From NCBI GenBank assembly GCA_023957215.1, contig JAMLHH010000005.1, forward strand, positions 1 through 64,000: a DNA stretch of 64,000 nt. Reading direction: 5' to 3'. Below are positions 52,005 through 62,392 of this stretch, piece after piece (the stretch's first letter is position 1; each line of letters opens with the position of its first letter). The notes under the pieces were generated by a model. The model saw only the letters and a list, made by a program, of their open reading frames with translations. It was not told where the DNA came from and did no database searches. Both the position numbers and the translations under genes were made by a program. Source of the stretch: Chitinophagales bacterium. Its GTDB lineage: Bacteria > Bacteroidota > Bacteroidia > Chitinophagales > JADIYW01.

Positions 52005-53315
52005 ATGAAAATCTCAGTTATAGGAACAGGTTATGTGGGATTGAGTGACGGGCGTTTGTTTTGCAGAGACGAAATCAGGTAACATATAGATATTGATATT
52101 ATGAAAAAATAAATAAGTTATCCAAAGGAATTCCAACAATATATGAGAAGGATGGAAAAATACTGTGGTGGATAATATAGTCAAAGGGAATATTTCTTTT
52201 ACAACGGATTTAGAAAAGGCAGTTAAAGATGCTAAAGTTATCTTCTTGGCTTTGCCTACGCCCTCTTCTAGAAATGACTCTGCAAATTTGAACTATGTAG
52301 CAAAGATGTAGCAGAAAAGTTAGGTGAATATATAGATGACTATAAAATTATTGTCAACAAAAGCACTGTACCGGTCGGTACTTCGGATTTGGTTAAAAGT
52401 ATAATTCAGAAACAATCAAAACATGAATTTGATGTTATTTCTAATCCCGAATTTTTGAGAGAAGGACGTGCGATAGAGGATTTTATGTATCCTGATAGAG
52501 TTATTATAGGCACTACTTCAAATAGCGCAAAAGAAGTAATGGAGGAGTTATATACTCCTTATGTGCGACAAGGGAATCCGATTTTCTTTATGGATGAAAG
52601 ATCGGCAGAGATGACAAAATATGCAGCCAATTCCTTTTTAGCGACCAAAATCACTTTTATGAATGAAGTGGCAAGACTGTGTGAAAAATTAGATGCCAAT
52701 ATCGATCAAGTCCGTCTTGGAATGGGGGCTGATCCCCGAATTGGAAATAGTTTTTTATATGCCGGCATTGGTTATGGTGGTAGTTGTTTCCCTAAAGATG
52801 TGAAAGCTTTAACTCATATAGCCAAAGAAAATGATTATAAATTTCAAATATTGGAGGCTGTTCACGATATAAATGAAAGTCAGAAACTGAGTTTAATCCC
52901 TAAAATTAAAGACTATTTTAATGGAGATTTAAAAGGCAAAAAAATAGCTTTATGGGGCTTGGCTTTTAAACCGCAAACAGATGATATTCGGGAAGCACCT
53001 TCATTGCGTTTGATAGAAAGTCTTTTATCCGAAGGCGCTAATATCAGTGCTTATGACCCCGAAGCCATTGAAAATACCAAAAGAGTGATTGGGAATCAGA
53101 TTTTGTATTTTGATAATGAATATAGCGTACTTGAAGATGCGGATGCTTTATTGATAGCGACTGAATGGCCGACTTTTAGAAATCCGAATTTTGAGAAGAT
53201 GTCAAACCTTTTAAAAAATAAAGTGATTTTTGATGGTAGAAATCTGTATAATCTGACAAAAATGAAATCTTTGGGATTCACTTATTATAGTATTGGTAGA
53301 AAAGTTATAAAATGA
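52005..53315 (+). pseudogene. ugd: UDP-glucose 6-dehydrogenase, N-terminal third frameshifted
   Basis: The start MKISVIGTGYVGL is clear but the frame ends after 25 codons. Parts of the NAD domain follow in other frames: TGVCFAET, then a KINKLSKGIPTIYE stretch, then FTTDLEKAVKDAKVIFLALPTP, and DVAEKLGEYIDDYKIIVNKS. At least four indels are needed to join them. From about 52315 the frame is intact to 53315 and keeps FPEFLREG-type segments, the catalytic cysteine in GGSCFPKDV and GLAFKPQTDDIREAP. It is therefore decayed. Its product would feed the adjacent UDP-glucuronate decarboxylase. Confidence 0.88.
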
Positions 53316-54253
53316 ATAAAAAAAGAGTACTTATAACCGGTGCCGCAGGATTTCTTGGCTCACATTTATGTGATAAACTTATAAGTGAAGGTTTTTATGT
53401 GATAGGCATGGACAACCTTTCTACCGGTTCTCTTAGAAATATCAAACATCTCAGTCAATCAGAAGATTTTGAATTTAGGGAGTTTGATATCACTAAATAT
53501 GTTCACATCGAAGGTTCTTTAGATTATATTTTACACTTTGCATCTCCTGCAAGTCCAATTGACTATCTTAAAATTCCTATACAAACTTTAAAAGTAGGGG
53601 CGATGGGAACGCACAATCTTTTAGGGTTGGCAAAGGCTAAAAACGCTAGAATTTTGGTGGCATCGACTTCAGAAGTATATGGTGATCCTGAAGTACACCC
53701 ACAAGTGGAAGAATATTGGGGAAATGTAAATCCCATAGGTCCACGCGGCGTATATGACGAAGCTAAAAGATATATGGAGTCTATCACGATGGCTTATCAC
53801 AACTTTCACGGTTTGGAAACCCGGATTGTGAGAATTTTTAATACCTATGGTCCGAGAATGAGAATCAATGATGGAAGAGCTATTCCGGCATTTATGTCAC
53901 AAGCGATTAAGAATGAAGATATTACTCTTTTTGGCTCGGGATTACAAACGCGCTCGTTTGGTTATGTGGATGATTTGATGGATGGGATTTTTAAACTTCT
54001 GATGAGCGATTATCACTTACCGGTTAATATCGGAAACCCGCAAGAAATTACTTTAAAACAATTAGCTGAGGAGATTCTAAATTTAGTAGATACCACAAGC
54101 AAGATTACATATCATCCTTTGCCGGTAGATGACCCTAAGAAAAGATGTCCGGATATCACAAAAGCCAAAGAGATTTTAGGCTGGGATGTGAAAACTGATA
54201 GAGCAGTAGGTTTAATGCGAACTTTAGAATATTTCAAAGAAGTGATAGAATAG
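53312..54253 (+). CDS. uxs: UDP-glucuronate decarboxylase (UDP-xylose synthase)
   Basis: The 313-residue extended SDR protein has [11 protein letters not shown] for NAD, the family signature [20 protein letters not shown], the catalytic Tyr/Lys in [20 protein letters not shown] and [15 protein letters not shown]. It converts UDP-glucuronate to UDP-xylose. Its ATG overlaps the ugd stop by 4 bases. With ugd broken next to it, the substrate must come from elsewhere or the gene is unused. Confidence 0.92.
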   Translation: MNKKRVLITGAAGFLGSHLCDKLISEGFYVIGMDNLSTGSLRNIKHLSQSEDFEFREFDITKYVHIEGSLDYILHFASPASPIDYLKIPIQTLKVGAMGTHNLLGLAKAKNARILVASTSEVYGDPEVHPQVEEYWGNVNPIGPRGVYDEAKRYMESITMAYHNFHGLETRIVRIFNTYGPRMRINDGRAIPAFMSQAIKNEDITLFGSGLQTRSFGYVDDLMDGIFKLLMSDYHLPVNIGNPQEITLKQLAEEILNLVDTTSKITYHPLPVDDPKKRCPDITKAKEILGWDVKTDRAVGLMRTLEYFKEVIE

Positions 54254-54325
54254 CAGTAGAACAGAACGGAACAATCATCAAAGTAAATGATTATTAACCA
54301 GATTGTTTAATATAGATATATTTTG

Positions 54326-54333
54326 TATATTTG
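54326..54333 (+). promoter_or_regulatory. -7 element TATATTTG of the IS630 transposase
   Basis: TATATTTG matches TAnnTTTG and lies 3 bases before the transposase ATG at 54337. A TTG at 54303-54305 is about 20 bases upstream of it, as a -33 box should be. Confidence 0.5.
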
Positions 54334-54336
54334 TGT

Positions 54337-55352
54337 ATGGAAAAACTTGATTTACGAAAACTCGACGAACAAGAAATACTTGGCATACGAAAATCTGCTA
54401 TACGCCTTATTGAATCAGGGATGTCGCAGAAGGCTGTCTGTAAAAAGTTAGGCCTGCGTCCTAATACTCTAAACGATTGGAACAAGAAATATAAGAGCAA
54501 AGGAGTAAAGGGTCTTCATTCCGGAAAGCGTGGAGCGAGGTCTGAGGACAGAAAACTACTATCCTCAAAGGTAGAACGGCAAATACAGAAGATGATTATT
54601 GATAAAATGCCTGATCAGTTAAAACTTGATTATGCTTTATGGACAAGAAAAGCAGTCAAAGAATTGGTTGAAAGAGAATTTGGGATAGTTATTTCTATCA
54701 GTGCCATGGAAGAAATTTGCTTGAGAAGTGGGGTTTACCCCTCAAAAGCCAAAGAAGCAAGCTTACGAACAATGCCCGAAGAAAGTCCAAAAATGGCTGG
54801 ATGAGCAATATCCATTATCAAAAACAAGCTAAAGAAGAAGATGCTGAAATTTCTGGGGCGATGGGACCGGAATCAAAAACCAGTGTAATCGGCAAGTATG
54901 CACCTAAGGAAACACCTGTAAAAATGTCCAAACGTTTTTCGGTAAATATGGTGTCGGCAGTCAACAATCAGGGTAAAGTCCATTTTATGATATACTCCGA
55001 CTCTATGAATACCGATAGATTGATTAATTCATAAGCACAACTCATTAAGGCAAATCGAAGAAGGTTTATTGATATTGAATCATGCTGGGTTCATCACAGT
55101 AAAATCGTCAAGGAATGGGTTGAGAGAAACAAAGAAAAGATTGCATTATACTATCTGCCTTCTTATTCTCCTGAACGGAATCCTGACGAATATCTGAACT
55201 GTGATCTGAAACAGGGAATGTCGGCAAAAAAGTCACCAAAGAACAAAGAAACGCTACAAAATAATGTACAGAACCATATGGAAATGCTATCAGTCAGTCC
55301 GCAAAGAGTTATGAAATATTTCAAACACAAAGATATTCAGTATGCGGCATAG
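54337..55352 (+). pseudogene. IS630-family transposase, several frameshifts
   Basis: The N-terminal HTH (GMSQKAVCKKLGLRPNTLNDW) and the start of the DDE domain are in the first frame, which ends at 54804. The protein goes on in a second frame (AKEEDAEIS, MSKRFSVNMVSAVNNQGK, MIYSDSMNTDRLI), which stops at 55034. A third segment (VHHSKIVKEWVERNKEKI, YYLPSYSPERNPDEYLN) runs to 55352. The first catalytic Asp (WGD) appears only in a shifted frame, and the second (LDN before VHHSK) is destroyed. The final acidic residue in NPDE is kept. Confidence 0.85.
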
Positions 55353-55384
55353 GAAAATATCGGTCAATATATGCCGGGTTAATA

Positions 55385-55593
55385 CAGTTCGACAAACTCC
55401 TTGTATTTCTCTAATCAACTCTGAAAAGCGATTAATCCCAGATTGCGCATTAGAAAAAGGGGGCTTCTCTTTGCCGGTAAAGCTTACAGGGAAATCTATT
55501 AAAAAATATCTTTAATGCTAAGTGTTAGAAAAGTATCTCTTTTTTTGATCCTAACCACTATGTCAAGATTCTATTGCATAATTTGGGTTAAAA
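55385..55593. other. Intergenic region right of the IS element, possible coding remnant
   Basis: A ~30-residue frame ending GGFSLPVKLTGKSIKKYL and a stop at 55513-55515 reads like the C-terminus of a lost gene on the plus strand. I cannot assign it. No other feature is seen. Confidence 0.25.
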
Positions 55594-55902
55594 TTACTGA
55601 TGATTTTGCTGTCCCAATTGGATGAGCTTGTTTCTTTGTAAGAGGTAATAAACGGATGTGATAGGAGCAATGACTATCATCGCAATCAGCCAAAATGCTT
55701 TGTTATAGACGTTTTTGTTCAGGATGTCATTGACCAAAATAATCATGACTGCAACAGCTAAGATACTGCCCGCAATAAAGAAAAATGATGAAGCATCCGT
55801 CTGTGAGAGTTGGATATAAATACCATAGACTATCATCAAATCTGCTATGATGACCACACTCCATACTGTCCACAAACTGATTCTAAAATCGTTATTTGCC
55901 AT
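55594..55902 (-). CDS. Small membrane protein of unknown function
   Basis: The 102-residue protein has three hydrophobic helices (about residues 8-30, 38-58 and 66-88). The last is followed by YYLLQRNKLIQL, which resembles the PLDc_N motif (phospholipase D-nuclease N-terminal family) where a tryptophan-alanine helix precedes a basic YLL tail. Identification is weak. It lies beside the IS element and 140 bases downstream of the next minus-strand gene. Confidence 0.6.
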   Translation of the reverse strand: MANNDFRISLWTVWSVVIIADLMIVYGIYIQLSQTDASSFFFIAGSILAVAVMIILVNDILNKNVYNKAFWLIAMIVIAPITSVYYLLQRNKLIQLGQQNHQ

Positions 55903-56041
55903 ATACTGATAGTCACAAGTTTTTTTTCAAAAATACGTGATTTTTCAAAAAATCCTATATTAGAAACCTCATGCAAAAGCAAGTTAATGAAATTCACCAA
56001 GACATTTATTTAAAACTGAGAAAATGAATGAAACTATCATG

Positions 56042-58792
56042 TTATTGTTTTAACCATTTTTTTGAAAATGAACCTTTGTTACTATTTATATGAAGAATAT
56101 ATGCACCCGATGCAATATCGTTTGGAATATTGATTGATAGTATTTGTGATGAGGTCGATAGGGTTTTATTTGACAAGGTAAACACATGAATCAATTTTCC
56201 GGATAAGTTAAAAATCTGTACATTTTTAATTTGTACCGGTGTCTGAAACTGAATTGAAATTTGGTCTTTCGCTGGATTGGGATAGAGACTCACGTTTTTA
56301 CTGTCATTATAGTGCTGTTTAATACCTAATATAGTAGCCGAATAATCCCATTTTTGAATAAAATACTTCAAATCACTTTGCCAATTTCTGGAACCTACTG
56401 TCATCAAACTTCCATCTTTCCTGTTATTGAAAAATCGAAAATTTGAAAGACGTAATAGAGTAGGGTCTGTAACTATACCATTACTTCCAAAGTTCTCATC
56501 AAGTTTCCCAAAAGCATCTAATTTAAGAAATCCCAAATAGCCATAACTGACATCAGGCATTGTATATTCAAATCCCATCAACAAACTCCCATCCTGTTGG
56601 GGTAATATTCTATCAATTTGGATAGGGTGGTCTAATATTTCTGATATGCGGTATTCACCATTGAGACCATAACTTAAATCAGGTAAGCCACCGGTAGAGA
56701 ACTTTCTGACCTTATTGATATCTCCGAAAGAAAGTACGTACAAATCCTTGTTGATTCCTCTCTTGAAATAGTTAGAAGTCTCTGCAAAACGGATATAGCC
56801 GTTAGTCCCAAAAGTATTATCTATTTCACCGTTGGGTTTGATTCTTAAAAGTGTCTTATCACTATATTGGGGTATTTTTCCTAAAAGTAAAATATATCCG
56901 TCTTCATAGGCAATCTGATCCGGTGTCAGGACTCCATTTCCGGGTAGATAGATACTTAATTTTCCATTATTTCCAAAAGATGTATTGAGTGTCCCATCGC
57001 TTAAATATTGCTCTAATAACAGTGTATTGCTATCTATTAAAGATACAATATTTAAAAACTTGTCATCTACGACTTGGTAATTTAGATAAGTTTTATTTTC
57101 ATCCAATTTTATCCATCCTTCTTGATTTGCCCAGTTTTTATCAAATGTGCCATCAGCGAGTATTTTTCTAATCACCCTTTTATAACCTGTTTCACGATTT
57201 AATACTAAAGCCAAAAAACTGAGATGATCTATTTCGCCAATTAGATTGTATTCTGCAAGTTCGCTTCTATCAGGTAAATATATTTTTCCTTTATCAGCAA
57301 AAGATGAATCTACCGTGCCACTCGGTAGATGTTTGATTATAAATCCATTGTTGTAATTGATACCGTTTTGTGTTATCCCCGAAATGATTAGAGAGCCATC
57401 AGACATGGAAATATAAGATTGGAATAAAGTCGAATTGCTCAGTGTAATATATTTCCCTACTCCTTGATTCCCAAATGTAATATCTTTTTCACCTTTTGGG
57501 GTGTATTTGAGGAGTGTCATTTCGTAACCTCTTTTATCATATTGAGAGACATGTCCCCCTAAGATAATACTGCCGTCATTTAGCGATATCGCATGATTTA
57601 CTATTTGCTCATAATCAGTTAAATCCGACAAAACCAATCCGTCTGTTCCTATGGAGTCTATCAAATGCCCATTTTTATCGTACCATCTCGTATTGATAGT
57701 ATATTGCATAAATTCATCACCTTCAATATACCCATATATAATCATATTGTCGTGACTAAATACAATACCTTTATTGGTAAGCTTATCATTTTCATCGTCC
57801 TCATGTATATAACCACCGTCACCCCATAGTGTATCTAACTGACCGTCAGAATTTAGCTTTATAACTTCATTCTCTTTAAATAAGAAAATATTTTTATTTT
57901 CATCGACATGGATAGATTGAATATCAATCTCATAGATGCCCGGTTTTACGATAGAGTCTATAAAAGCTCTGCCGTCTTTTGCAAAAGAGGAGTCTATTTC
58001 TCCATTCGGAAATCGTTTCATTAGTATGCCCGGCGAATCATTGAGATAATCCTCATTGAGAGTAACATAACTATTGCCATCTTTATCATAAGCCGCCCCC
58101 ATATCAGCTCTGTTAATATAGCCGTTGTAGGAATCCATATCCCTTAAAATTGTATAGATACCGCCTTGGTCACCAAAAGAAGTGTCTATGTTGCCGTCTT
58201 CTTTAATCTTCATCAGCATTTTAGCTCTTTTATCGATAGGTGGCCAAAATGAACTTGCTTCTGCTCCTACAATAAGTCCTATACTATTATCCTCATATAT
58301 ATACATATCTAATATACTGTTGAGAGGTATCGGTTCTTCAAAAAGAGAATTTAAAAACAGATAGCCTTTTTTGTTAAAATCAGTGTCAAGATGACCATCT
58401 TCAGTTAGACGTGCTATATAAGCACCATCGTATGATCCCCCTGCGATAAGATATCTATTGCGGGTATCAGATTTAATAATACTGCCATTATTATCCACAT
58501 TTGTAAAAGTGAGGTTTTTGTTTCCGTCTATACCGAAGGTACTGTCCACTTTTCCGTCAGAGAAATATCTACTTATAATCACCTGTGAATAGTTGGTTGT
58601 CCACCATTTAGCATTGGATGTGGTCAGTATTCTATCTTTTGTATCTATGGTGATAGATTGTATATCGGCATTGGCAATGCCCAGACCATTGATAACCAAT
58701 CCATTTTCTCCATAGGAATTATCTAATTGGGCAGATACTTTGAGTGAAAGTATCGCCATGAAAATGAATGTAATTAAAAATCTCACTCTCAT
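56042..58792 (-). CDS. Delta-60 repeat beta-propeller-like protein with type IX sorting domain
   Basis: The 916-residue protein has a signal peptide ending near KVSAQ. At least ten repeats of a ~60-residue unit follow, each with a core like DGHLDTDFNKKG, GNIDTSFGDQG or GTLNTSFGNNG; this is the delta-60 (uncharacterised delta-60 repeat) family. The last ~80 residues form a type A T9SS C-terminal domain: SLYPNPAKDQISIQF, NVQIFNLSGKLIHVF and SGAYILHI. It is probably exported by the PorT-containing type IX system and attached to the surface. Function of the propeller is unknown. Confidence 0.87.
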   Translation of the reverse strand: MRVRFLITFIFMAILSLKVSAQLDNSYGENGLVINGLGIANADIQSITIDTKDRILTTSNAKWWTTNYSQVIISRYFSDGKVDSTFGIDGNKNLTFTNVDNNGSIIKSDTRNRYLIAGGSYDGAYIARLTEDGHLDTDFNKKGYLFLNSLFEEPIPLNSILDMYIYEDNSIGLIVGAEASSFWPPIDKRAKMLMKIKEDGNIDTSFGDQGGIYTILRDMDSYNGYINRADMGAAYDKDGNSYVTLNEDYLNDSPGILMKRFPNGEIDSSFAKDGRAFIDSIVKPGIYEIDIQSIHVDENKNIFLFKENEVIKLNSDGQLDTLWGDGGYIHEDDENDKLTNKGIVFSHDNMIIYGYIEGDEFMQYTINTRWYDKNGHLIDSIGTDGLVLSDLTDYEQIVNHAISLNDGSIILGGHVSQYDKRGYEMTLLKYTPKGEKDITFGNQGVGKYITLSNSTLFQSYISMSDGSLIISGITQNGINYNNGFIIKHLPSGTVDSSFADKGKIYLPDRSELAEYNLIGEIDHLSFLALVLNRETGYKRVIRKILADGTFDKNWANQEGWIKLDENKTYLNYQVVDDKFLNIVSLIDSNTLLLEQYLSDGTLNTSFGNNGKLSIYLPGNGVLTPDQIAYEDGYILLLGKIPQYSDKTLLRIKPNGEIDNTFGTNGYIRFAETSNYFKRGINKDLYVLSFGDINKVRKFSTGGLPDLSYGLNGEYRISEILDHPIQIDRILPQQDGSLLMGFEYTMPDVSYGYLGFLKLDAFGKLDENFGSNGIVTDPTLLRLSNFRFFNNRKDGSLMTVGSRNWQSDLKYFIQKWDYSATILGIKQHYNDSKNVSLYPNPAKDQISIQFQTPVQIKNVQIFNLSGKLIHVFTLSNKTLSTSSQILSINIPNDIASGAYILHINSNKGSFSKKWLKQ

Positions 58793-58832
58793 AAGTGAAT
58801 CTTATTTATATGTAAAAATATAAAATAATTAT

Positions 58833-58859
58833 AAAAAAGGCAATTTGCAACCTCTTTTT
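58833..58859 (-). terminator. Terminator after the secreted serine protease gene
   Basis: On the minus strand an AAAAAGAGG arm and a CCTTTTTT arm enclose TTGCAAATTG, with one bulged base in the first arm. The 3' arm is T-rich. It lies between the protease stop (58875) and the next gene start (58792). Confidence 0.6.
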
Positions 58860-58874
58860 AAGGCACATAGATAC

Positions 58875-61118
58875 CTACTTAAATATTCCTATTTGATGCG
58901 TTTCTACACAATCATCATATTGTAAAACGATAAAGTATATATCACTTTTTATAAGTGGCAAATCTAATTCATACTCCGCTTGTTGTTCGTTTATATCAAA
59001 TTCGCGTGCAATATAACCGACTTTATCGACTATTTGTACTTTATTCAGTGAATAGGAATGCGTTCCCATTTCGGTCTCATTTTTAGCCTTCATCTTTAAT
59101 CTATTACTACTTGCAATAAATGATACGTCAAACAGCTCACATCCCGTAGCCAGAAGATTGTTGTTACAGGATACAGCGGTACTATAGAAGCAATAATACT
59201 GTTCTATACTTCCACACTGGTTGGATATCGTCGTTTTTAATACAACATTTTGATTGGGTGACTTAAACATTATATTGACATTGTTTGAATGTCCCGACCA
59301 GCTGCCACTCCAAAAATTATAGTTTGTAGGTATAGACCACATTTTTTGCCAAGTCACATTAGTAGCATTGTAAACCGGTTGTGCACACCATGTTTTGGTT
59401 ATACTCGGTGAATAACATTGAGAATTACACGGACTGCCGTCAAAGTCATCAGAAATAACGGCTTCTGAGTATGAGCAAGGTGTCGCTCCCCAAAGTGTGT
59501 ATGGCAAACCAACATCTATAGTTTTTGTGGCAACGTATGTAGAACAAGCAGAAACAGTTGCAGTCAATGTAACCTGACCATTAGCACTACCATTTCTTGT
59601 AACAGTACAGGTATTGCCATTAGGTGATAATGTTACAATACCATTAGGTGCAACACTCCATACAATAGTATTACCGGCAGGTACTCCATTGAGTGTGTAG
59701 GTAGAAACACCATTACAGATAGAATTAGCTCCACTAATAGACAATGGACCAATCAATGATGCAACATTTGTAGTATTTGTAGTAAGTACACCTTTGTTAT
59801 CAGAATCAAGCCAATTGCTTAATCTTGTTGAATTTGTACCTCCACCTGTCCACGAAAGGTCGAAACGACCATAAAAGTCCCATAATTGACTACCATTGCA
59901 GTATGAAGGACCTCCATGTAATTGTCCAACAATTCTATGATTTTGATCAAATAATGGTGAACCAGATGAACCGCCCTCTGTAACAGGTGTAACTGTTTGC
60001 CCTGCACCATTATTTTGAGGACTCCAATCAGCTCGCCAATGTTGATTAGTTGTACCAAATGCACTTGCTACTACTACTGGATTGTTGGCTCTACTAATTT
60101 TCATTAAATCGCCACTCGGATGATGAATAGCTGTTGCATTATTGGCAGGTGTAGTACTTCTTGACCAACCAGCGTAATTAATTCCTGAATTGGTAGGTGG
60201 CGTTTGATTTAATTCTAATAAAGCAAAGTCAGAACTTGTATTATTAGCTCTTAATTTGCAGCCATTAAACTGTATATCTTCTGTCCATCCTGAATTGGGT
60301 GTGCAAGTGCTACTCCAAAATTGAAACTGAAAAACCCAATTGACTTCATTTCCTGCTTGTAGGCAGTGATTAGCAGTCAGCAAATAGGGAATATTAGTGC
60401 CACACGTATTCATTACTAAAGCACCAGTACACCACACAGTCCCATTTGCTACAATTAATGCTACTGAGTTCTTTTCATTATTCCAGCCATTGCCTAATGG
60501 ACAATTGACATTAATTTGACAAGCACCTGAAGAACCCACTTCACCATATTTTGTTCCATATTCTTTATAACCAAAATTGACTTTTGAAATTGAGATTTTG
60601 GAAACTTCATTTTCATATAAAGGGGTTTTCAATACTATATTTAGAGTGTTTCCTTGATACACTCTAGTTGCCCATATATTATTCTCATTATTCTCTTTTG
60701 ATGTAATGCTATCTGTTAATTCTTTTTCGTTGTAAATAGCTAAAATTGCATTCTCAGATAAGTAAAAATTTCCAAATTCTAATGATATATTTAAAGCATC
60801 TTTTGCAACTACTTTTAAAATATATACTTTATAGTTTTCATCTTCAAATTTTTCAGCTTGCTCTATCAAATTTATATTGTTTGCTAATGACACCGCAAAT
60901 CTATTATCATTATCGTCTTTCTCTTTACTTCTCAAACTTTTAAATTCTTTAGGAGCATCTAAAATTATTTCCTTTGAAATTGTTCTTAAAGTTGGAAATA
61001 GGTTTTCAGGAATATTAGTTTGGTAAACTCTTGTTTTTACTTGTGCTTTTATGTTCAACGATAAAAGCATAAAAATTAAAACAGAAATAATCTGTACGTT
61101 AAGCAGTAATTTTTTCAT
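58875..61118 (-). CDS. Secreted trypsin-like (S1/lysyl-endopeptidase-like) serine protease
   Basis: The 747-residue protein has a signal peptide ending near NIKAQ and a prodomain of ~200 residues. The protease domain has ACQINVNCP, the His in LLTANHCL, Asp in SSDFALLEL, and Ser in TEGGSSGSPLFD, followed by HGGPSYC. This layout fits achromobacter-protease-like lysyl endopeptidases. An immunoglobulin/PKD-like region (residues about 455-545) and a second beta domain follow. The C-terminus (VQIVDKVGYIAREFD, DIYFIVLQYDD) looks like a T9SS sorting domain without the NP motif. It is probably exported. Confidence 0.85.
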   Translation of the reverse strand: MKKLLLNVQIISVLIFMLLSLNIKAQVKTRVYQTNIPENLFPTLRTISKEIILDAPKEFKSLRSKEKDDNDNRFAVSLANNINLIEQAEKFEDENYKVYILKVVAKDALNISLEFGNFYLSENAILAIYNEKELTDSITSKENNENNIWATRVYQGNTLNIVLKTPLYENEVSKISISKVNFGYKEYGTKYGEVGSSGACQINVNCPLGNGWNNEKNSVALIVANGTVWCTGALVMNTCGTNIPYLLTANHCLQAGNEVNWVFQFQFWSSTCTPNSGWTEDIQFNGCKLRANNTSSDFALLELNQTPPTNSGINYAGWSRSTTPANNATAIHHPSGDLMKISRANNPVVVASAFGTTNQHWRADWSPQNNGAGQTVTPVTEGGSSGSPLFDQNHRIVGQLHGGPSYCNGSQLWDFYGRFDLSWTGGGTNSTRLSNWLDSDNKGVLTTNTTNVASLIGPLSISGANSICNGVSTYTLNGVPAGNTIVWSVAPNGIVTLSPNGNTCTVTRNGSANGQVTLTATVSACSTYVATKTIDVGLPYTLWGATPCSYSEAVISDDFDGSPCNSQCYSPSITKTWCAQPVYNATNVTWQKMWSIPTNYNFWSGSWSGHSNNVNIMFKSPNQNVVLKTTISNQCGSIEQYYCFYSTAVSCNNNLLATGCELFDVSFIASSNRLKMKAKNETEMGTHSYSLNKVQIVDKVGYIAREFDINEQQAEYELDLPLIKSDIYFIVLQYDDCVETHQIGIFK

Positions 61119-61123
61119 AAGTT

Positions 61124-61957
61124 TTATTTTTTAGTAAATGAATAATTATATACCATACCTATTGATAAGCCTCTGAAACATTTTCTTCTTTTCGCATCAT
61201 TTGTTTCTGATGGAAAAACAGCATCTGTTTTCCATACATCAAAAGCAGGTACTTGTATTGATAAGCCTATTTGCGATGATTTTATTTGCTTTGTAACTTC
61301 TAATGACATGAGTAAAGATGTTCCAAAATACCGTTTATTTTTTGTTCTATACTTTTGAGACTTGTCTGGTTCTGGATTATAAGTAAGATGATAATATTGT
61401 GAAAGCATAAAATAATTATTTGCATATAATGCTGTTTCTATTTGAAAATTCTTCTTTAATTGAAATATTTTTCCAATACCTATGTTTATATTTAGTGTAT
61501 TGTACCAATATTTGTCTGTAATAAATTGAACTTTATAAAGCGATGGATAGTCTATCTCTCTTGCTTTTGCTTCTCCAAACTGTGTGTTTAACTTATTTAA
61601 TTTAGTAAAAGAATGTCTATAATAACCCAATCCAGTAATTAAAGATATTTTATCGAATAATGTAATTTTATAATTTACAGTAGTTCCCCAACTTATGCCT
61701 TTCATCTTTAAATAATCAGTGCTTGGTCGTCCATTTATATTATAGGTAATTTCAGGATACCAATCAAATCTTGTGTAGGTATGTAGTTCTATTGAATGTT
61801 TAAGATTTTTGCTAATATTTATTTCAGAACTATCTAACTGAAATCGATTGTTTTTGTTATATAAATTGCTTTCATCTTCTAAATTAAAGCGAGCATTACA
61901 ATTATAAGCTGAAAGAAATAGTATAAAAAGCAATAAGTTAATATTTTTATATTTCAT
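61124..61957 (-). CDS. Putative outer-membrane beta-barrel protein
   Basis: The 277-residue protein has a hydrophobic start (INLLLFILFLSAYNCNA) that may be a signal peptide or a lipobox. The body has alternating beta strands, including SWGTTVNYKITLF, SLITGLGYYRHSF and the final LSIGMVYNYSFTKK, which ends with an aromatic-rich strand like an outer-membrane barrel. It is not assigned to a family. It starts a run of minus-strand secreted proteins and is followed 5 bases later by the protease gene, so the two may be cotranscribed. Confidence 0.65.
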   Translation of the reverse strand: MKYKNINLLLFILFLSAYNCNARFNLEDESNLYNKNNRFQLDSSEINISKNLKHSIELHTYTRFDWYPEITYNINGRPSTDYLKMKGISWGTTVNYKITLFDKISLITGLGYYRHSFTKLNKLNTQFGEAKAREIDYPSLYKVQFITDKYWYNTLNINIGIGKIFQLKKNFQIETALYANNYFMLSQYYHLTYNPEPDKSQKYRTKNKRYFGTSLLMSLEVTKQIKSSQIGLSIQVPAFDVWKTDAVFPSETNDAKRRKCFRGLSIGMVYNYSFTKK

Positions 61958-62038
61958 AATACAATTTTAATAATATAATATTAATGCAATTAATTTGCAA
62001 AAACAAATAAGATTTTAACCCCAATCTATTTATTTTAA

Positions 62039-62392
62039 TTACTCTGTTATCTCAAATATTATTTTTAGATCAGGAGGAATAATTGAAGTATTACAAATAA
62101 GATTTGCACGATTAATAGTATCTTCCGTTATCTTAAAATTTAACTTCATGCCCTCTATCCTATATTGGTCAGGCAAACTCATGGTAACAAAAGAATCCAA
62201 AGTATAATCTTCTACTCTCATCAGATAAGGTGGTGTATTTAACCCGGTACTTACACATTCACTATAATATCGTACTACTTCTCCGTTGTAAACCTTGTTT
62301 GGGTCTATAACCTCTTCATATTTTTTCTTTTTACAAGATGTATTATATACCGATGCGCATATAATAATCAATAATAGAATCTTGGTTTTCAT
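62039..62392 (-). CDS. Small lipoprotein of unknown function (array member)
   Basis: The 117-residue protein has a signal peptide with a lipobox (YNTSC) followed by a lysine run, KKKKYEE. Its signal peptide is nearly identical to that of 62949-63368 (KILLLIIICASVYNTSCKK), but the mature part is unrelated. The 5' region shares an element with that gene. It is the last of three tandem minus-strand genes. No function is known. Confidence 0.65.
   Translation of the reverse strand: MKTKILLLIIICASVYNTSCKKKKYEEVIDPNKVYNGEVVRYYSECVSTGLNTPPYLMRVEDYTLDSFVTMSLPDQYRIEGMKLNFKITEDTINRANLICNTSIIPPDLKIIFEITE

Larger units (their letters stand above)
54294..55382 (+). mobile_element. Degenerate IS630-family insertion sequence
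   Basis: The 1089-bp element begins TTAACC at 54294 and ends GGTTAA at 55382. It is flanked by TA on both sides (54292-54293 and 55383-55384), as expected for IS630, which duplicates TA. Beyond the 6-bp ends the inverted repeat is imperfect. Its transposase is broken, so it can no longer move by itself. Confidence 0.65.

Noticed and set aside
52389-53315. Intact short UDP-glucose dehydrogenase
   Set aside because: The frame lacks the whole N-terminal NAD-binding domain, and pieces of that domain are still readable in other frames upstream.
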